A DNA stretch of 64,000 bases from Croceibacterium sp. TMG7-5b_MA50 (GCF_039830145.1 NZ_CP156082.1:2188001-2252000); one strand, 5' to 3'. Numbered from the stretch's first letter, positions 30,070-40,336 are shown. The notes: a model not told the origin generated them from the letters alone. Translations and numbers: made by a program.

Positions 30070-31368
30070 TCAGTCCGGCACCCGGCTGACCAGCAGCTTG
30101 TCGATCCGGCGGCCATCCATGTCGACCACCTCGAACCGCCAGCCATCGTCCTCGAACGCCTCGCCTTCCACCGGCAGATGCTTCAGCCGCCACAGGATAT
30201 AACCGGCGGCGGTGCCGAACTCGCGGTCTTCCGGCAGGGTCATGCCCAGCCGCTCGGCCAGCGCATCGGCCGACAGCGAGCCCGCTACCAGCAGTGACCC
30301 GTCGGCGCGCTCGGTCAGCAGCGGCTGGTCCCCTTCGTCCTGGTGGCTGGCGAAGCCGCCCGCCATGGCACTCAAGAGGTCGGCCGGGGTCACGATGCCT
30401 TCGAAGTGGCCGTATTCGTCATGCACCAGCAGCATGCCCGTCCCGCTCGCCTGCAGCACGGTCAGCGCGTCCATCGCGTCCAGCTGGTCGGGCACGACCT
30501 CCGCCTTGCGCATCAGCTGATCCAGCGCCACCGGCCCGCCGGCCAGCAGCATCGCCAGCACCTCTCGCACGCGGACGACGCCCATCAGCCGGTCGGGCGA
30601 ACCGTCGGCCACCGGCAGCTTGGAATGCGGCGATTCCTCGATCGTCGCCCGGATCTGCGCCTCGTCCGCGTTGCAGTCGATCCAGTCGAGCTCGGTCCGC
30701 GGCGTCATCAGCTCGCGCACCGGCCGCTCGTTCAGGCGCATGACGCCTGACAGGATGGTCCGCTCCTGCTCCCCGATGACGCCCAGATGGCTAGCATCGG
30801 TGAAGATCATCTGCAGCTCCTCCGCCGTCAGCGCCGACTCGCCCTTGGACCGCATGCCGAGCAGGCGCAGGAGCAGGGAAGACGACGTATCCAGCAGCCA
30901 CACGAACGGCGCCGCGATCCGCGCCAGCAGCGCCATGGGCCGGGCCATCAACTTGGCGACCGGCACGCTGGCGCGCAACGCGAACTGCTTGGGCACCAGC
31001 TCGCCGATGATGAGATTGAGGTAGGTCGTGACCGCGATCACCAGCACGAAGCCGACATTCTCGGCGAGGTCGGCCGACAGGCCCAGCAGCTCCAGCCGCT
31101 CACCCGTCGGTGGGCCCAGCGTGGCGCCGGAATAGGCGCCGGAGATGATGCCGACCAGCGTGATGCCGATCTGCACGGTGGACAGGAACTTGCCCGGATC
31201 GGACGCCAGGTCCAGCGCGGCGCGGGCGGCGCTGCTGCCACGCTCCGCCTCCAGCCGCAATTGACCGGTGCGGGCGGAGACGATGGCCAGCTCGCTCATG
31301 GCGAAGATCCCGTTCAGCAGGATCAGCAGGAGCAGGATGGCGAGGTCGAACCAGGGGAAAGGTGACAT
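30070..31368 (-). CDS. CNNM/CorC-HlyC-type membrane protein with CBS domains
   Basis: The 432-residue inner-membrane protein has the CNNM (DUF21) domain at about residues 1-190, with LLLLILLNGIFAMSELAIVS and YLNLIIGELVPKQFAL. A CBS pair follows at about 210-330, with MTPRTELDWID and HDEYGHFEGIVTPADLL, and then a C-terminal CorC_HlyC domain with GYILWRLKHLPVEGE. Family members take part in magnesium or cobalt efflux; transport by this copy is inference. The ATG at 31368 follows AAAGGTG; upstream in-frame codons lack family similarity. It diverges from the OmpA lipoprotein. Confidence 0.92.
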   Translation of the reverse strand: MSPFPWFDLAILLLLILLNGIFAMSELAIVSARTGQLRLEAERGSSAARAALDLASDPGKFLSTVQIGITLVGIISGAYSGATLGPPTGERLELLGLSADLAENVGFVLVIAVTTYLNLIIGELVPKQFALRASVPVAKLMARPMALLARIAAPFVWLLDTSSSLLLRLLGMRSKGESALTAEELQMIFTDASHLGVIGEQERTILSGVMRLNERPVRELMTPRTELDWIDCNADEAQIRATIEESPHSKLPVADGSPDRLMGVVRVREVLAMLLAGGPVALDQLMRKAEVVPDQLDAMDALTVLQASGTGMLLVHDEYGHFEGIVTPADLLSAMAGGFASHQDEGDQPLLTERADGSLLVAGSLSADALAERLGMTLPEDREFGTAAGYILWRLKHLPVEGEAFEDDGWRFEVVDMDGRRIDKLLVSRVPD

Positions 31369-31524
31369 TGCACCTTTGTCGCTAGCAGATAGCCGGGCCG
31401 AGTCGAGAGTCCTGCGCCATCCCGCGATGTCGGGCGGAGGACGGAACGCAAGCACAGCAATGTTCGTTCATCTTCCCGCAGGGCCGCGGGTGGCAGCACG
31501 CTGGGCGGCACCAACAGGACAAGG

Positions 31525-32259
31525 ATGCACCAACCGATGACCACCGCCAATCACGATCAACCACCCGCCCGCAAGCGCCGCCTCGGCCGCATCGCCATCG
31601 CCAGCATGGCGGCCGTGTCGCTGCTGGGCCTGTCGGCCTGCGTGACCGATCCCAATACCGGGCAGCGTTATGCCAGCCGCACCGCGATTGGCGGCGTGGG
31701 CGGCGCGGGCCTCGGCTACCTGCTGGGCGGGCTGATCGGCGGGCGCACTGGGCGCATTCTGGGCGCGGGCATCGGCGGCATCGGCGGCGCGGTGATCGGC
31801 AACCAGATGGACCAGCAGATCAAGGAGCTGGACGAGGCGACCGCCGGCACCGGAGTCGATGTCACGGAAACGCCAGACGGCACCGGCATCCTGGTCAACC
31901 TGCCCGACGTCACCTTCGCGGTGGACAGCACGGACATCAGCCCGGCGTTCCGCAGCGCGCTGGACAGCGTGGCGCAGAGCATGATCCGCTACCCCAACAG
32001 CCTGGTCGACGTGATGGGCCACACCGATTCGACCGGCGCCGACACCTACAACCTCGATCTGTCGCGCCGGCGCGCCGAATCGGTCGCCAATTACCTGGTC
32101 AGCCGCGGCGTCAGCCGCGCCCGGCTGGAGACGGTCGGCTATGGCGAGCAGTATCCGGTGGCCGACAACAGCACCGCGGAAGGCCGCGCGCAGAACCGCC
32201 GGGTGGAGATCCGCATCACGCCGATCAGCACCGAAGAGGTGAACGCGGCCCGCAACTAA
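31525..32259 (+). CDS. OmpA-family lipoprotein with glycine zipper
   Basis: The 244-residue protein has a signal with the lipobox LLGLSAC, so it is probably anchored by lipid in the outer membrane. A glycine-zipper segment ([18 protein letters not shown], then [12 protein letters not shown]) spans about residues 55-95. The C-terminal OmpA domain binds peptidoglycan and has [20 protein letters not shown] and [16 protein letters not shown] second ATG at 31537 is possible; both have purine-rich sequence before them. This layout equals the YiaD/Pal-like group and stabilises the envelope. Confidence 0.92.
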   Translation: MHQPMTTANHDQPPARKRRLGRIAIASMAAVSLLGLSACVTDPNTGQRYASRTAIGGVGGAGLGYLLGGLIGGRTGRILGAGIGGIGGAVIGNQMDQQIKELDEATAGTGVDVTETPDGTGILVNLPDVTFAVDSTDISPAFRSALDSVAQSMIRYPNSLVDVMGHTDSTGADTYNLDLSRRRAESVANYLVSRGVSRARLETVGYGEQYPVADNSTAEGRAQNRRVEIRITPISTEEVNAARN

Positions 32260-32278
32260 GGCCGCCCGACCGGCACAT

Positions 32279-32320
32279 GAACACGGCCCCCATCCTGCAT
32301 GCCAGGGCGGGGGCCTGTTC
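32279..32320. terminator. Terminator-like hairpin between convergent genes
   Basis: GGCCCCC and GGGGGCC pair around a 17-base loop, flanked by partly paired GAAC and GTTC. It sits between the OmpA lipoprotein stop (32259) and the purH stop (32324), so it could serve both. The T-run is weak. Confidence 0.55.
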
Positions 32321-32323
32321 GTG

Positions 32324-33913
32324 TCAGTGGCGGAAATGCCGCATGCCGGTGAACACCATGGCGATGCCCGCCGCGTTCGCCGCCGCGATCACCTCCGCAT
32401 CGCGGATCGATCCGCCGGGTTGAATGATGGCGGTCGCGCCCGCATCAACCGCCATTTCGATCCCGTCTGCGAACGGCAGGAAGGCGTCGGATGCCATGGC
32501 CGATCCGATCGTGCGCGCCTGTGCCCAGCCGGCGATCTCCGCCATTTCCCGTGCGCGCTGCGCGGCGATCCGGCTGGAATCCTTGCGGTTCATCTGCCCC
32601 GCGCCGATGCCAGCGGTGATGCCGTCCTTGGCATAGACGATGGCGTTGGACTTCACGTGCCGTGCCACCGTCCAGGCGAACAGGCAGTCGGCGACCTCCT
32701 GATTGGTGGGCGCGCGGTCGGTCACGACCTGCAGGTCGGCGGCGGTGATCGCCCCACCGTCGCGGGTCTGCGCCAGCAGCGCGCCGGCGATCGGCTTCAC
32801 CAGCAGGCCGGCGCGGCGCGGATCGGGCAGTTCATCCACCAGCAGCAGGCGCAGGTTCGGCTTGGCGGCGAAGGCGGCGCGCGCCGCCTCGTCCGCGCCC
32901 GGCGCGATCACCACTTCGGTGAAGATGCGGCAGATCGCCTGCGCCGTCGCCTCGTCCAGCGGGCGGTTGACCGCGACGATCCCGCCGAACGCCGACACCG
33001 GATCGCAGGCCAGCGCGTCAGCCCATGCCTGCGCCAGCGTGTCCGCCTGCGCCACCCCGCACGGATTGGCGTGCTTGACGATAACCACTGTCGGCGCCTC
33101 ACCCGCGAATTCCGCCACCAGCTCCAGCGCGGCATCGGCATCGTTGTAATTGTTGTAGGACAGCGCCTTGCCCTGCACCTGCTGCGCCTGCGCCAGGCCG
33201 GGAGCCGCTGGCCCCATCGGCAGGTACAGCGCCGCCTGCTGGTGCGGGTTTTCGCCATAACGCAGCTCGGCCTGCTTGCGCGCGGGCATGGCCAGCATGT
33301 CGGGGAAGGCCTGCCCCTGATCGGCGAAGGCGAACCACTGGCTGATCATGCCGTCATAGGCGGCGGTGGCGGCGAATGCCTTGGCGGCCATGCGCCGACG
33401 GAACGCGAGCGTGGTGGCGCCGTCATGTTCCGCCAGTTCGGCCAGCAGCGCGGAATAGTCGGCGGGATCGGTCACAATTGAGACGAAGGCGTGGTTCTTG
33501 GCGGAGGAGCGGACCATGGCGGGCCCGCCGATATCGATGTTCTCGATGATCTCGTCCCGCTCCGCCCCGCGCGCCACCGTCGCTTCAAAGGGGTAGAGAT
33601 TGACCACCAGGAGGTCGATCGCGGTGATGTCATGCGCGTCCATCGCGGCGGCGTGCGCCGGATCGTCGCGCACCGCCAGCAGGCCACCATGCACCAGGGG
33701 GTGCAGCGTCTTGACCCGGCCGTCCATCATCTCGGGAAAGCCGGTCACGTCCGACACGTCCAGCACCGGCAGGCCCGCATCGCGCAGTGCGCGCGCGGTG
33801 CCGCCCGTGGACACCAGCTCCACCCCGCCCTTGTTGAGGCGGCTGGCAAGGTCCACCAGCCCGGTCTTGTCGGACACGGACAGCAGCGCCCGCCGGATCG
33901 TCACGTCAGTCAT
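32324..33913 (-). CDS. purH: Bifunctional AICAR formyltransferase/IMP cyclohydrolase
   Basis: The 529-residue enzyme carries out the last two steps of IMP synthesis. The N-terminal MGS-like cyclohydrolase domain has [33 protein letters not shown] and [16 protein letters not shown]. The formyltransferase domain has [29 protein letters not shown] and [12 protein letters not shown]. The C-terminus ends [12 protein letters not shown], as in most PurH. It follows the heparinase-like gene directly, so rpe-heparinase-purH is probably one transcript. Confidence 0.97.
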   Translation of the reverse strand: MTDVTIRRALLSVSDKTGLVDLASRLNKGGVELVSTGGTARALRDAGLPVLDVSDVTGFPEMMDGRVKTLHPLVHGGLLAVRDDPAHAAAMDAHDITAIDLLVVNLYPFEATVARGAERDEIIENIDIGGPAMVRSSAKNHAFVSIVTDPADYSALLAELAEHDGATTLAFRRRMAAKAFAATAAYDGMISQWFAFADQGQAFPDMLAMPARKQAELRYGENPHQQAALYLPMGPAAPGLAQAQQVQGKALSYNNYNDADAALELVAEFAGEAPTVVIVKHANPCGVAQADTLAQAWADALACDPVSAFGGIVAVNRPLDEATAQAICRIFTEVVIAPGADEAARAAFAAKPNLRLLLVDELPDPRRAGLLVKPIAGALLAQTRDGGAITAADLQVVTDRAPTNQEVADCLFAWTVARHVKSNAIVYAKDGITAGIGAGQMNRKDSSRIAAQRAREMAEIAGWAQARTIGSAMASDAFLPFADGIEMAVDAGATAIIQPGGSIRDAEVIAAANAAGIAMVFTGMRHFRH

Positions 33914-35971
33914 TCAATTCCCCATTCGCTCGAATCGCCAGGCGATGGTCAGCGCCTCTCCGGCACCCGGCAGCGTGCCCTCCAGGACCAGTTGCTGAAC
34001 CGGATGCGGCTGCCCGTCGCCATCGACCCACAGGCTTTCGTCCACCATCACGGCATGGCCGGGTGCGTGGAACGCCCACTCGCTGCTGTCAGGCAGCGGC
34101 AGCAAGACGCCATCACCGGCGTCCACCGGAACCGGCTCTATCCCCGGACCCAGGTGGAAGCGCAAGCCGTAGGGCACCTTGGCGCGGCGGCCCCGGCGGC
34201 CGACCGGTTCCAGCCGGTCCTCCCCCAGCAGCAGCGCGCCATCGTCGCTCAACGTCACGACCCGCCGGTGGACCAGGCCCAGGCGGCTGCCATAGCCGTC
34301 ATGGCTTGCCTCCACTTCCGTCGCCTCGCGCCCGTCGGGCAACACGGCGCGGCGGCGATCCACCTCCACCTCGCTGACCCCGGCGCCGAGACGGCCGGCA
34401 GGCTTCACCGCCGTGCTGTTGGCATCGTCCAGCACCAGCGTGGAATGCGCTGCGGTGGCGCGCAGCAGCGGCTCCATCCGCGTGGGGACCTGCCCGCCCG
34501 CCAGCGACCCGCCGCCGCAATTGACCACAATGCGCTGCGGCCCCGCCGACAGCTCGATCGCCAGGGTGGAGGCACAGCCGGTCTGCGCATGCCGCGCCAG
34601 TGGCGGCGGCGCGGCATCGACCAGCAGCACGGTGCGACGGCGATCGTTGATACCGGCGGCGACCCGCTGGTAGCCCCATTGCCGCGCATCGATCAGCGGT
34701 CGCGCGCGGACGTCGCTGGCGGCGAGGAGCGACCGCATCCGTGCGGCATCCACCGCCGCCGCCCCCTGCCAGCTGCCGAGCGAGCCATCGGCGTGCAGCA
34801 CCGTCAGCAACGGCGGGACCAGCAATTGCAGCATGGCGGCGATGTGCGGCGGCAGCGGGCGGCGCGTGGCGCGGTAACAGGCGGCGAGCTCCACCAGCAG
34901 CTCGATCGCCTCGATCTGCGCGCACGGGCTGCGCGACAGCACACCGCCATCGCGGCCGACCAGCTCCTCCATCGCCTCACCCAGCCCGCGCTCGCCATAC
35001 AGGCGGCGCGGCGCACCGTCGGGCAACAGCAGCCCGGCGGCGGTGATCGCGCACCAGCCGGCCAGCGCCTCCAGCGGATTGTCCGCCCGCCCGGCCGCCC
35101 GGTCCAGCCAGCCGGCATGGTCGGCAATGGCGGCCAGCACGCGGGCGCGGAACGGCTTGTCGCTGCCACCCAGGATCAGCGGGGCATGGACCAGCCAGGC
35201 GAGCAGGCGATGACCGCCATGGCCGACGCGCCACCCCGCACCCTTGCGCGCGGCGCCGCTGCGGCCATTGGCATCCAGCCAGCCGCGCAGCATCCGTTCC
35301 GCCACCGCCGCCCCCTGCGCGGTTGTGCCTGCGGCGGCCAAATCGCGCATCCAGCCAAAGCCATGCACCACCCGTTCCAGCGGGGGCGGCAAGGTGGCGG
35401 CGGCGGAATAGTCGATGGAGACGAGCGGCGTGCGCACCCCGGCGGCGAGGATGTGCCCGGCCCGCAGTGCGAGACCCGCCGGGCGATGCCCGGGCAGCGG
35501 GCTTTCCACCGTCGCCAGCAGGCGCGGGCGCAGCGGACGGCCGAACGGGCGGGACAGCGTGCTGCCCGACAGGCCCAGGCGGTAACCCAGCCGCAGCAAC
35601 TTCTCCCCCGCACCGACATCCGGCGCGAAGGAGACGGCCGGCAGCGTCTCCACCAGCGGCGCAGGTTCGCCCTCCGGCCGGATCGGGATGGGCCGAGGCG
35701 GGGGGGCTGGTGCCGGTGCAGGTGCTGCGGCGGGTGCCGGCGTCGGTGCGGGTGGGGGGCTTGGGGATGGCTTCGGCGCCGGTGTTTCCGGTGCCGGGGT
35801 CACAGGCGCTTCAACGGCCTTCTGCCGACGCATGCGCCGGGCGATCCGGGGCGCTGGAGCGGATGGGCGCGCGGGTGCCTCCGCGATCTCCGGCTCGGGT
35901 TCGGGGGTGCGCGGGCGCAGGAACCGGTTGCGGTGACCGCCCCCTGCCCCAGCCTCGCCCCCGTCGTTCAC
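33914..35971 (-). CDS. Heparinase II/III-family protein
   Basis: The roughly 685-residue product matches sphingomonad proteins of the heparinase II/III family encoded beside purH. The N-terminal 110 residues are basic and then Pro-Ala rich (PAPETPAPKPSPSPPPAPTP), probably a flexible linker. The middle is an alpha/alpha toroid with GWLDANGRSGAARKGAGWR and SRSPCAQIEAIELLVELA. The C-terminal beta-sandwich has STLVLDDANSTAV and ASHDGYGSRLGLVHRRVV. The fold suggests polysaccharide lyase activity, but no substrate is known and I see no signal peptide. The GTG start at 35971, four bases past the rpe stop, is uncertain. Confidence 0.83.
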   Translation of the reverse strand: MNDGGEAGAGGGHRNRFLRPRTPEPEPEIAEAPARPSAPAPRIARRMRRQKAVEAPVTPAPETPAPKPSPSPPPAPTPAPAAAPAPAPAPPPRPIPIRPEGEPAPLVETLPAVSFAPDVGAGEKLLRLGYRLGLSGSTLSRPFGRPLRPRLLATVESPLPGHRPAGLALRAGHILAAGVRTPLVSIDYSAAATLPPPLERVVHGFGWMRDLAAAGTTAQGAAVAERMLRGWLDANGRSGAARKGAGWRVGHGGHRLLAWLVHAPLILGGSDKPFRARVLAAIADHAGWLDRAAGRADNPLEALAGWCAITAAGLLLPDGAPRRLYGERGLGEAMEELVGRDGGVLSRSPCAQIEAIELLVELAACYRATRRPLPPHIAAMLQLLVPPLLTVLHADGSLGSWQGAAAVDAARMRSLLAASDVRARPLIDARQWGYQRVAAGINDRRRTVLLVDAAPPPLARHAQTGCASTLAIELSAGPQRIVVNCGGGSLAGGQVPTRMEPLLRATAAHSTLVLDDANSTAVKPAGRLGAGVSEVEVDRRRAVLPDGREATEVEASHDGYGSRLGLVHRRVVTLSDDGALLLGEDRLEPVGRRGRRAKVPYGLRFHLGPGIEPVPVDAGDGVLLPLPDSSEWAFHAPGHAVMVDESLWVDGDGQPHPVQQLVLEGTLPGAGEALTIAWRFERMGN

Positions 35972-35975
35972 CGGA

Positions 35976-36653
35976 TCAGGCCCCCACCGTCCCGCGCAGG
36001 GCGGCGATGTTCGCGGCGTAGCGCTCCGGCCCGCCGGCGAAGGCGGCGCTGCCCGCCACCAGCACATCGGCCCCGGCCTCCACGCATTGCCGCGCCGTAA
36101 TGGGGCTGACCCCGCCATCGACCTCCAACCGGATGTCCCGGCCGCTCTTGTCGATCATCCGGCGGATCGCCTCGATCTTCTTCAGCTGGCTGGTGATGAA
36201 GCTCTGCCCGCCGAAGCCGGGATTGACGCTCATCACCAGCACCAGGTCGATCTCCTCCAGCAGGTAGTCGAGCATCTTGGCCGGGGTCGCCGGATTGAGC
36301 GAGATGCCCGGCTTCGCCCCCGCCGCGCGGATCGCCTGCACGGTGCGGTGGGTATGCGCGCCGGCCTCCGGATGGACGGTGATGATGTCGGCGCCGGCCT
36401 TGGCGAAGGGCTCGATCCACAGATCGACCGGGCTCACCATCAGGTGCACGTCGAACGGCCTGGTCGTCCATGGCCGGATCGCGGCGGTGACCGCCGGGCC
36501 GAAGGTCAGGTTCGGCACGAAATGGCCGTCCATCACATCGATATGGATCCAGTCCGCCCCCGCCGCGTCGATCGCGCGCACCTCCTCCCCCAGCCGCGCG
36601 AAGTCGGCGGACAGGATGGATGGCGAGATCAGGGGTGTCGGCAGCGTCGTCAT
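35976..36653 (-). CDS. rpe: Ribulose-phosphate 3-epimerase
   Basis: The 225-residue TIM-barrel enzyme interconverts ribulose-5-phosphate and xylulose-5-phosphate. [17 protein letters not shown] is the standard beta1. [19 protein letters not shown] carries metal and catalytic residues, [16 protein letters not shown] the third motif, and [15 protein letters not shown] the last catalytic Asp. The start at 36653 gives [12 protein letters not shown]; upstream starts at 36671 and 36689 are possible but not supported by the family. It heads the group with the heparinase-like gene and purH. Confidence 0.95.
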   Translation of the reverse strand: MTTLPTPLISPSILSADFARLGEEVRAIDAAGADWIHIDVMDGHFVPNLTFGPAVTAAIRPWTTRPFDVHLMVSPVDLWIEPFAKAGADIITVHPEAGAHTHRTVQAIRAAGAKPGISLNPATPAKMLDYLLEEIDLVLVMSVNPGFGGQSFITSQLKKIEAIRRMIDKSGRDIRLEVDGGVSPITARQCVEAGADVLVAGSAAFAGGPERYAANIAALRGTVGA

Positions 36654-36730
36654 GGCCCGCGCGCTTACCATGATGGCGCCACGCAACAAGCGGGTTTGAG
36701 CCTCCTGCGACGCCCGCTACACCGGGCCCC

Positions 36731-37606
36731 GTGCCCGCCGTGTCGATCATCTGCATCTACCTGAACGCGGAGCGTTTCCTGGCGGAGGCGCTGGACAGTG
36801 TGCTGGCGCAGGATCGCACCGATTGGGAACTGCTGCTGGTGGATGACGGCTCCACCGATGGCAGCGCCGCGATCGCCGCCGCCTACGCCGCCGGCGACCC
36901 GCGCATGCGCTGCCTGGCACATCCGGGTGGCGGCAATCGGGGGATGAGCGCGGCCCGCAATCTTGGGCTGGCAGAGGCGAGCGCCGACTGGATCGCGTTC
37001 ATCGATGCCGACGATCGCTGGCATCCGCACAAGCTGTCCGCCCAGCTGGCGATCGTCGGTCGAGAGCCGCGCATCGCGTTGCTGGCCGGATGCGTGAACT
37101 ATTGGGCCAGTTGGCAGGGCGGCGCCGACATGCCGACCCCAACCGGCCATCGCCACGACGTGCTGATCCCGCCGCCGGATGCGGCGCTGGCGCTGTACCC
37201 GCTGGGTCCGGCAGGTGCGCCGTGCCCGTCCGATGTGCTGGTGCGACGTGCGACTTTGCATCAGCTTGGCAATTTCGAGAACGAGTTCACAAATTCGTTC
37301 GAGGATTGCGCCGCCTTCGGCAAGCTGTTCGCCACGCAGCCGGTCTGGTTCTCCAGTCAGGTCTGGCTGAATTACCGCATCCATCCCGGCAGCTCCGTCG
37401 CGGGCATGATCGGCGGTGGCCAGTACCCTGCGCGGCGGCGATTCTTCCTGCGCTGGTATCTCGGCTGGCTGCGACGCAACGGCGTGGCCGAAGTCGCGCG
37501 CGCCGTGCGCCGCCGCCTTTGGCTGGACCGGCTGCGGCCCGCGACCTACCGTCACACCGCGCCCGGCCGGCTCGCTTGGCGCCTCCGGCAGGGGCTGCGG
37601 CGGTGA
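36731..37606 (+). CDS. Family 2 glycosyltransferase
   Basis: The 291-residue GT-A enzyme starts at a GTG with PAVSIICIYLNAERFLAEAL and has LLLVDDGSTDGSAAIA for the nucleotide-sugar site and WIAFIDADDRWHP with the Asp-x-Asp metal motif. LNYRIHPGSSVAGM is typical of the C-terminal part. No membrane helix is seen. The product is probably a cell-surface glycan. Its stop overlaps the GTG of the next gene (GTGA), so the two transferases work in one unit. Donor and acceptor sugars are unknown. Confidence 0.9.
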   Translation: MPAVSIICIYLNAERFLAEALDSVLAQDRTDWELLLVDDGSTDGSAAIAAAYAAGDPRMRCLAHPGGGNRGMSAARNLGLAEASADWIAFIDADDRWHPHKLSAQLAIVGREPRIALLAGCVNYWASWQGGADMPTPTGHRHDVLIPPPDAALALYPLGPAGAPCPSDVLVRRATLHQLGNFENEFTNSFEDCAAFGKLFATQPVWFSSQVWLNYRIHPGSSVAGMIGGGQYPARRRFFLRWYLGWLRRNGVAEVARAVRRRLWLDRLRPATYRHTAPGRLAWRLRQGLRR

Positions 37607-39183
37607 GGATCAGCGTCATCATTCCGGCCCACAATGCCGCGCCGTGGCTGGCGGAGGCGGTCGCCAGCATCCACGCGCAGGACGTGTCGGCGGAGGTGAT
37701 CGTGGTCGATGACGGGTCGGCTGACGCGACAGCGACCATTGCCGCAAGCCTCCCCGGCGTGCGCCTGCTGCGCCATCCGCAGGCGCGCGGGCCATCGGCT
37801 GCACGCAATACCGGGGCCGACGCGGCGACCGGCACGGCGGTGCTGTTCCTCGATGCGGACGACCGGCTGCTGCCCGGCGCACTCGCCCATGCAGCCGCGT
37901 GCCTGACTGCGACTCCGGATGCGGCCTTCGTCTATGGCGCGCACCGGCGGGTGGATGCGCAGTGGCGCCCGCTGACGCCGCTGGTGCTGGAACGGTGTGA
38001 ACCCGACGCCCGGCTTGCCTTCCTTGCCACCAATTGCGTGGGCATGATCGCCACCGCCCTGTTCGACCGGGGCAAGCTGCTGGCGGCGGGCGGCTTCGAC
38101 GAAGGGCTGCGCAATTGCGAGGATTACGACCTGTTCCTGCGGCTGGCGATCCGCTGGCCAGTCGCCAGCCATCCGCACCCGATGGCGGAATACCGCATCC
38201 ATGGCACCAACGCCTCCGCCGATCCGGCGCGGGTGCTGCACGCGGCCTGGGCGGTGCAGGCCCGGCACGCGCCGGCTGATACTGCCGGGCGCGCCGCGAT
38301 GGCCGCAGGACATCGGCGATGGGCGCGCGCCTATGCGCTGTCGGCCTGGCGTGACAATGCGGGCCTTCCGCTGCCGCGCATTGCCGGGCAAAGATGGCGC
38401 ATGGCCCGTCTCGCCCCTGCCGCTTCGCTGTTCGCCGCCGCCATCTGGGCGGCCCGCCGGGTACTGCCGCCCGCCGCCTTCGCCAGTGCCAAGCGTCGGC
38501 TGACCGGCACCCCCGCGCCCGGCCACGTCGATTTCGGCGACCTCGATCGCGCCACCCCCGTCTCCCCCAATTTCGGCTATGACCGGGGCACGCCGATCGA
38601 CCGCTGGTACATCGAACGCTTCCTGGACCGGCACCGCGCCGACATTCGCGGCCGCGTGCTGGAAGTGGGTGATGCCGCCTACAGCCGCCAGTTCGGCGGC
38701 GCGGCGATCGCCCGGCAGGACGTGCTGCACGCCCATGCCGACAATCCGGAGGCGACGATCGTCGGCGATCTGGGCCAGCCGGGCCTGCTGCCGGAAGGGG
38801 CCTTCGACTGCATCGTGCTGACGCAGACGCTGATGCTGGTGTGGGACATGCCCGCCGCCGCCGCGGAACTCGCGCGCGCGCTGAAGCCGGGCGGCGTGCT
38901 GCTGCTGACGGTGCCGGGCACCAGCAGCGTCGATCGCGGCGAATGGGGCGAACGCTGGTACTGGTCGCTGACCGGCGCCTCCGTCACCCGCATGTTCGGC
39001 GAACTGTTCGGGCCGGACAACATCGCGGTGACGGTGGAAGGCAATGTCTATGCCGCCACCTGCTTCCTCCACGGCCTGGCGCAGGAGGAGGTCAATGCCG
39101 CCTGGCTGGAGCGCGCCGATCCCGCCTATCCCATGGTGGTCACCTTGCGCGCGGTGAAGCCCGGCGCGTCCGCCGGAACTTAA
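37603..39183 (+). CDS. Fused family 2 glycosyltransferase and SAM methyltransferase
   Basis: The 526-residue protein has a GT2 domain at about residues 1-230 (ISVIIPAHNAAPWLAEAV, IVVDDGSADATATIA, VLFLDADDRLLPG). A linker with a hydrophobic stretch follows, and then a class I methyltransferase-like domain from about residue 320 with GRVLEVGDAAYSRQFGG, IVGDLGQPGLLPEGAFDCI and ARALKPGGVLLLTVPG. The methyltransferase part has the motif I-like GRVLEVGD but lacks the usual Gly-x-Gly, so activity is uncertain. Fusion suggests that one polypeptide adds a sugar and methylates a surface glycan; that is inference. Confidence 0.85.
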   Translation: MRISVIIPAHNAAPWLAEAVASIHAQDVSAEVIVVDDGSADATATIAASLPGVRLLRHPQARGPSAARNTGADAATGTAVLFLDADDRLLPGALAHAAACLTATPDAAFVYGAHRRVDAQWRPLTPLVLERCEPDARLAFLATNCVGMIATALFDRGKLLAAGGFDEGLRNCEDYDLFLRLAIRWPVASHPHPMAEYRIHGTNASADPARVLHAAWAVQARHAPADTAGRAAMAAGHRRWARAYALSAWRDNAGLPLPRIAGQRWRMARLAPAASLFAAAIWAARRVLPPAAFASAKRRLTGTPAPGHVDFGDLDRATPVSPNFGYDRGTPIDRWYIERFLDRHRADIRGRVLEVGDAAYSRQFGGAAIARQDVLHAHADNPEATIVGDLGQPGLLPEGAFDCIVLTQTLMLVWDMPAAAAELARALKPGGVLLLTVPGTSSVDRGEWGERWYWSLTGASVTRMFGELFGPDNIAVTVEGNVYAATCFLHGLAQEEVNAAWLERADPAYPMVVTLRAVKPGASAGT

Positions 39184-39227
39184 GGCGCCGCCTGCCGTCG
39201 GCTGCATATCGCCACAGGAGAGCTGAC

Positions 39228-40235
39228 ATGCGTGCCGTCACCATCGCCGCCCCGGGCGGGCTGGACCGCCTGCGGATCATGGATCGGCCGGACCCCGGTG
39301 CGCCCGGCCCGAGGGAGATCCGCGTCGCGCTGCACGGCAGCTCGCTCAACTTTCACGATTACCTCGTCTGTTCCGGCCAGTCGCCCGCTGCCGACGGCCG
39401 CGTGCCCATGGCGGACGGCGCCGGCGTGGTGGAGGCGATCGGCGAGGGCGTCGCCGAATTCGCCGTGGGTGACAGCGTAGTGTCGTGCTTCTTCCCCGAC
39501 TGGCAGGACGGGCCACCCACGATCGGTGACTTCGCCCGCACGCCGGGCGACGGGATCGATGGCTTCGCGCAAGGGACCGTCGTGCTGCCCGCCACCGCCT
39601 TCACCCGCGCGCCGGCCGGCTACGACGCGGTGGAGGCAGCGACGATCACCACCGCCGGACTCACCGCATGGCGCGCGTTGGTGGTGGAAGGCGGGCTGAA
39701 GGCGGGCGACACGGTGCTGGTGCTTGGCACCGGCGGCGTATCCATCTGGGCGCTGCAGATCGCCCGCGCGATGGGGGCGACGGTGATCGCTACCTCCTCC
39801 TCCGACGAGAAGCTGGAGCGCGCCCGCCAGCTCGGCGCGGCGCATGGCATCAACTACCGGTCACAGCCCGAATGGGGGCAACAGGCACGCGACTGGACCG
39901 GCGGCCGCGGCGTCGATCATGTGATCGAGGTCGGCGGCCCGGCCACCCTGGGCCAGTCGCTGAACGCGGTGCGGGTGGGCGGCCATATCTCCATGATCGG
40001 CGTACTGACCGGCCGCGGCGGGGAGGTGCCGACGGGCATGTTCCTGGCACGGCAGGTCCGGATCGGCGGCATCATCGTCGGCAGCCGCCGCCACCAGCAG
40101 GACATGGTGCGCGCGATCGACGCGACCGGCATCCGCCCGGTCATCGACCGGCGGTTCAGCCTGGAAGATCTGGCCGAGGCCTTCCGTTACGAGGAGAGCG
40201 GTGGACATTTCGGCAAGATCGGCGTCGAATGGTAA
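39228..40235 (+). CDS. Medium-chain dehydrogenase/reductase (NAD(P)-dependent)
   Basis: The 335-residue MDR protein starts after AGGAG at 39216-39220. The N-terminal GroES-like domain has SSLNFHDYLVCSG and MADGAGVVEAIGEGV. The Rossmann domain has VLVLGTGGVSIWALQIARAM and then VEVGGP-type sequence, seen as VIEVGGPATLGQSL. The catalytic zinc ligands of classical alcohol dehydrogenases (Cys and the Gly-His-Glu motif) are missing, so it is nearer to quinone-oxidoreductase-like or zinc-free members. The substrate is unknown. It lies between the glycosyltransferases and the GH127 gene. Confidence 0.88.
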   Translation: MRAVTIAAPGGLDRLRIMDRPDPGAPGPREIRVALHGSSLNFHDYLVCSGQSPAADGRVPMADGAGVVEAIGEGVAEFAVGDSVVSCFFPDWQDGPPTIGDFARTPGDGIDGFAQGTVVLPATAFTRAPAGYDAVEAATITTAGLTAWRALVVEGGLKAGDTVLVLGTGGVSIWALQIARAMGATVIATSSSDEKLERARQLGAAHGINYRSQPEWGQQARDWTGGRGVDHVIEVGGPATLGQSLNAVRVGGHISMIGVLTGRGGEVPTGMFLARQVRIGGIIVGSRRHQQDMVRAIDATGIRPVIDRRFSLEDLAEAFRYEESGGHFGKIGVEW

Positions 40236-40336
40236 GCGGGCGCCGCTGCCGATAGCGGCCTTGCCGCGAGGGTTTGCAACGCCCGTGCGACCGCCCTAAT
40301 GTCCGACAAAATAGCAGGACAGAGAGGAAGGTCATC

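Noticed and set aside
33140-33160. GTAGGACAG in purH, similar to CTGTCCTAC of the repeat areas
   Set aside because: It encodes the conserved LSYNNYND motif of PurH, so the match is due to coding.
33491-36100. 869-codon frame antisense to purH, the heparinase gene and part of rpe
   Set aside because: It crosses three real genes and has low-complexity composition.
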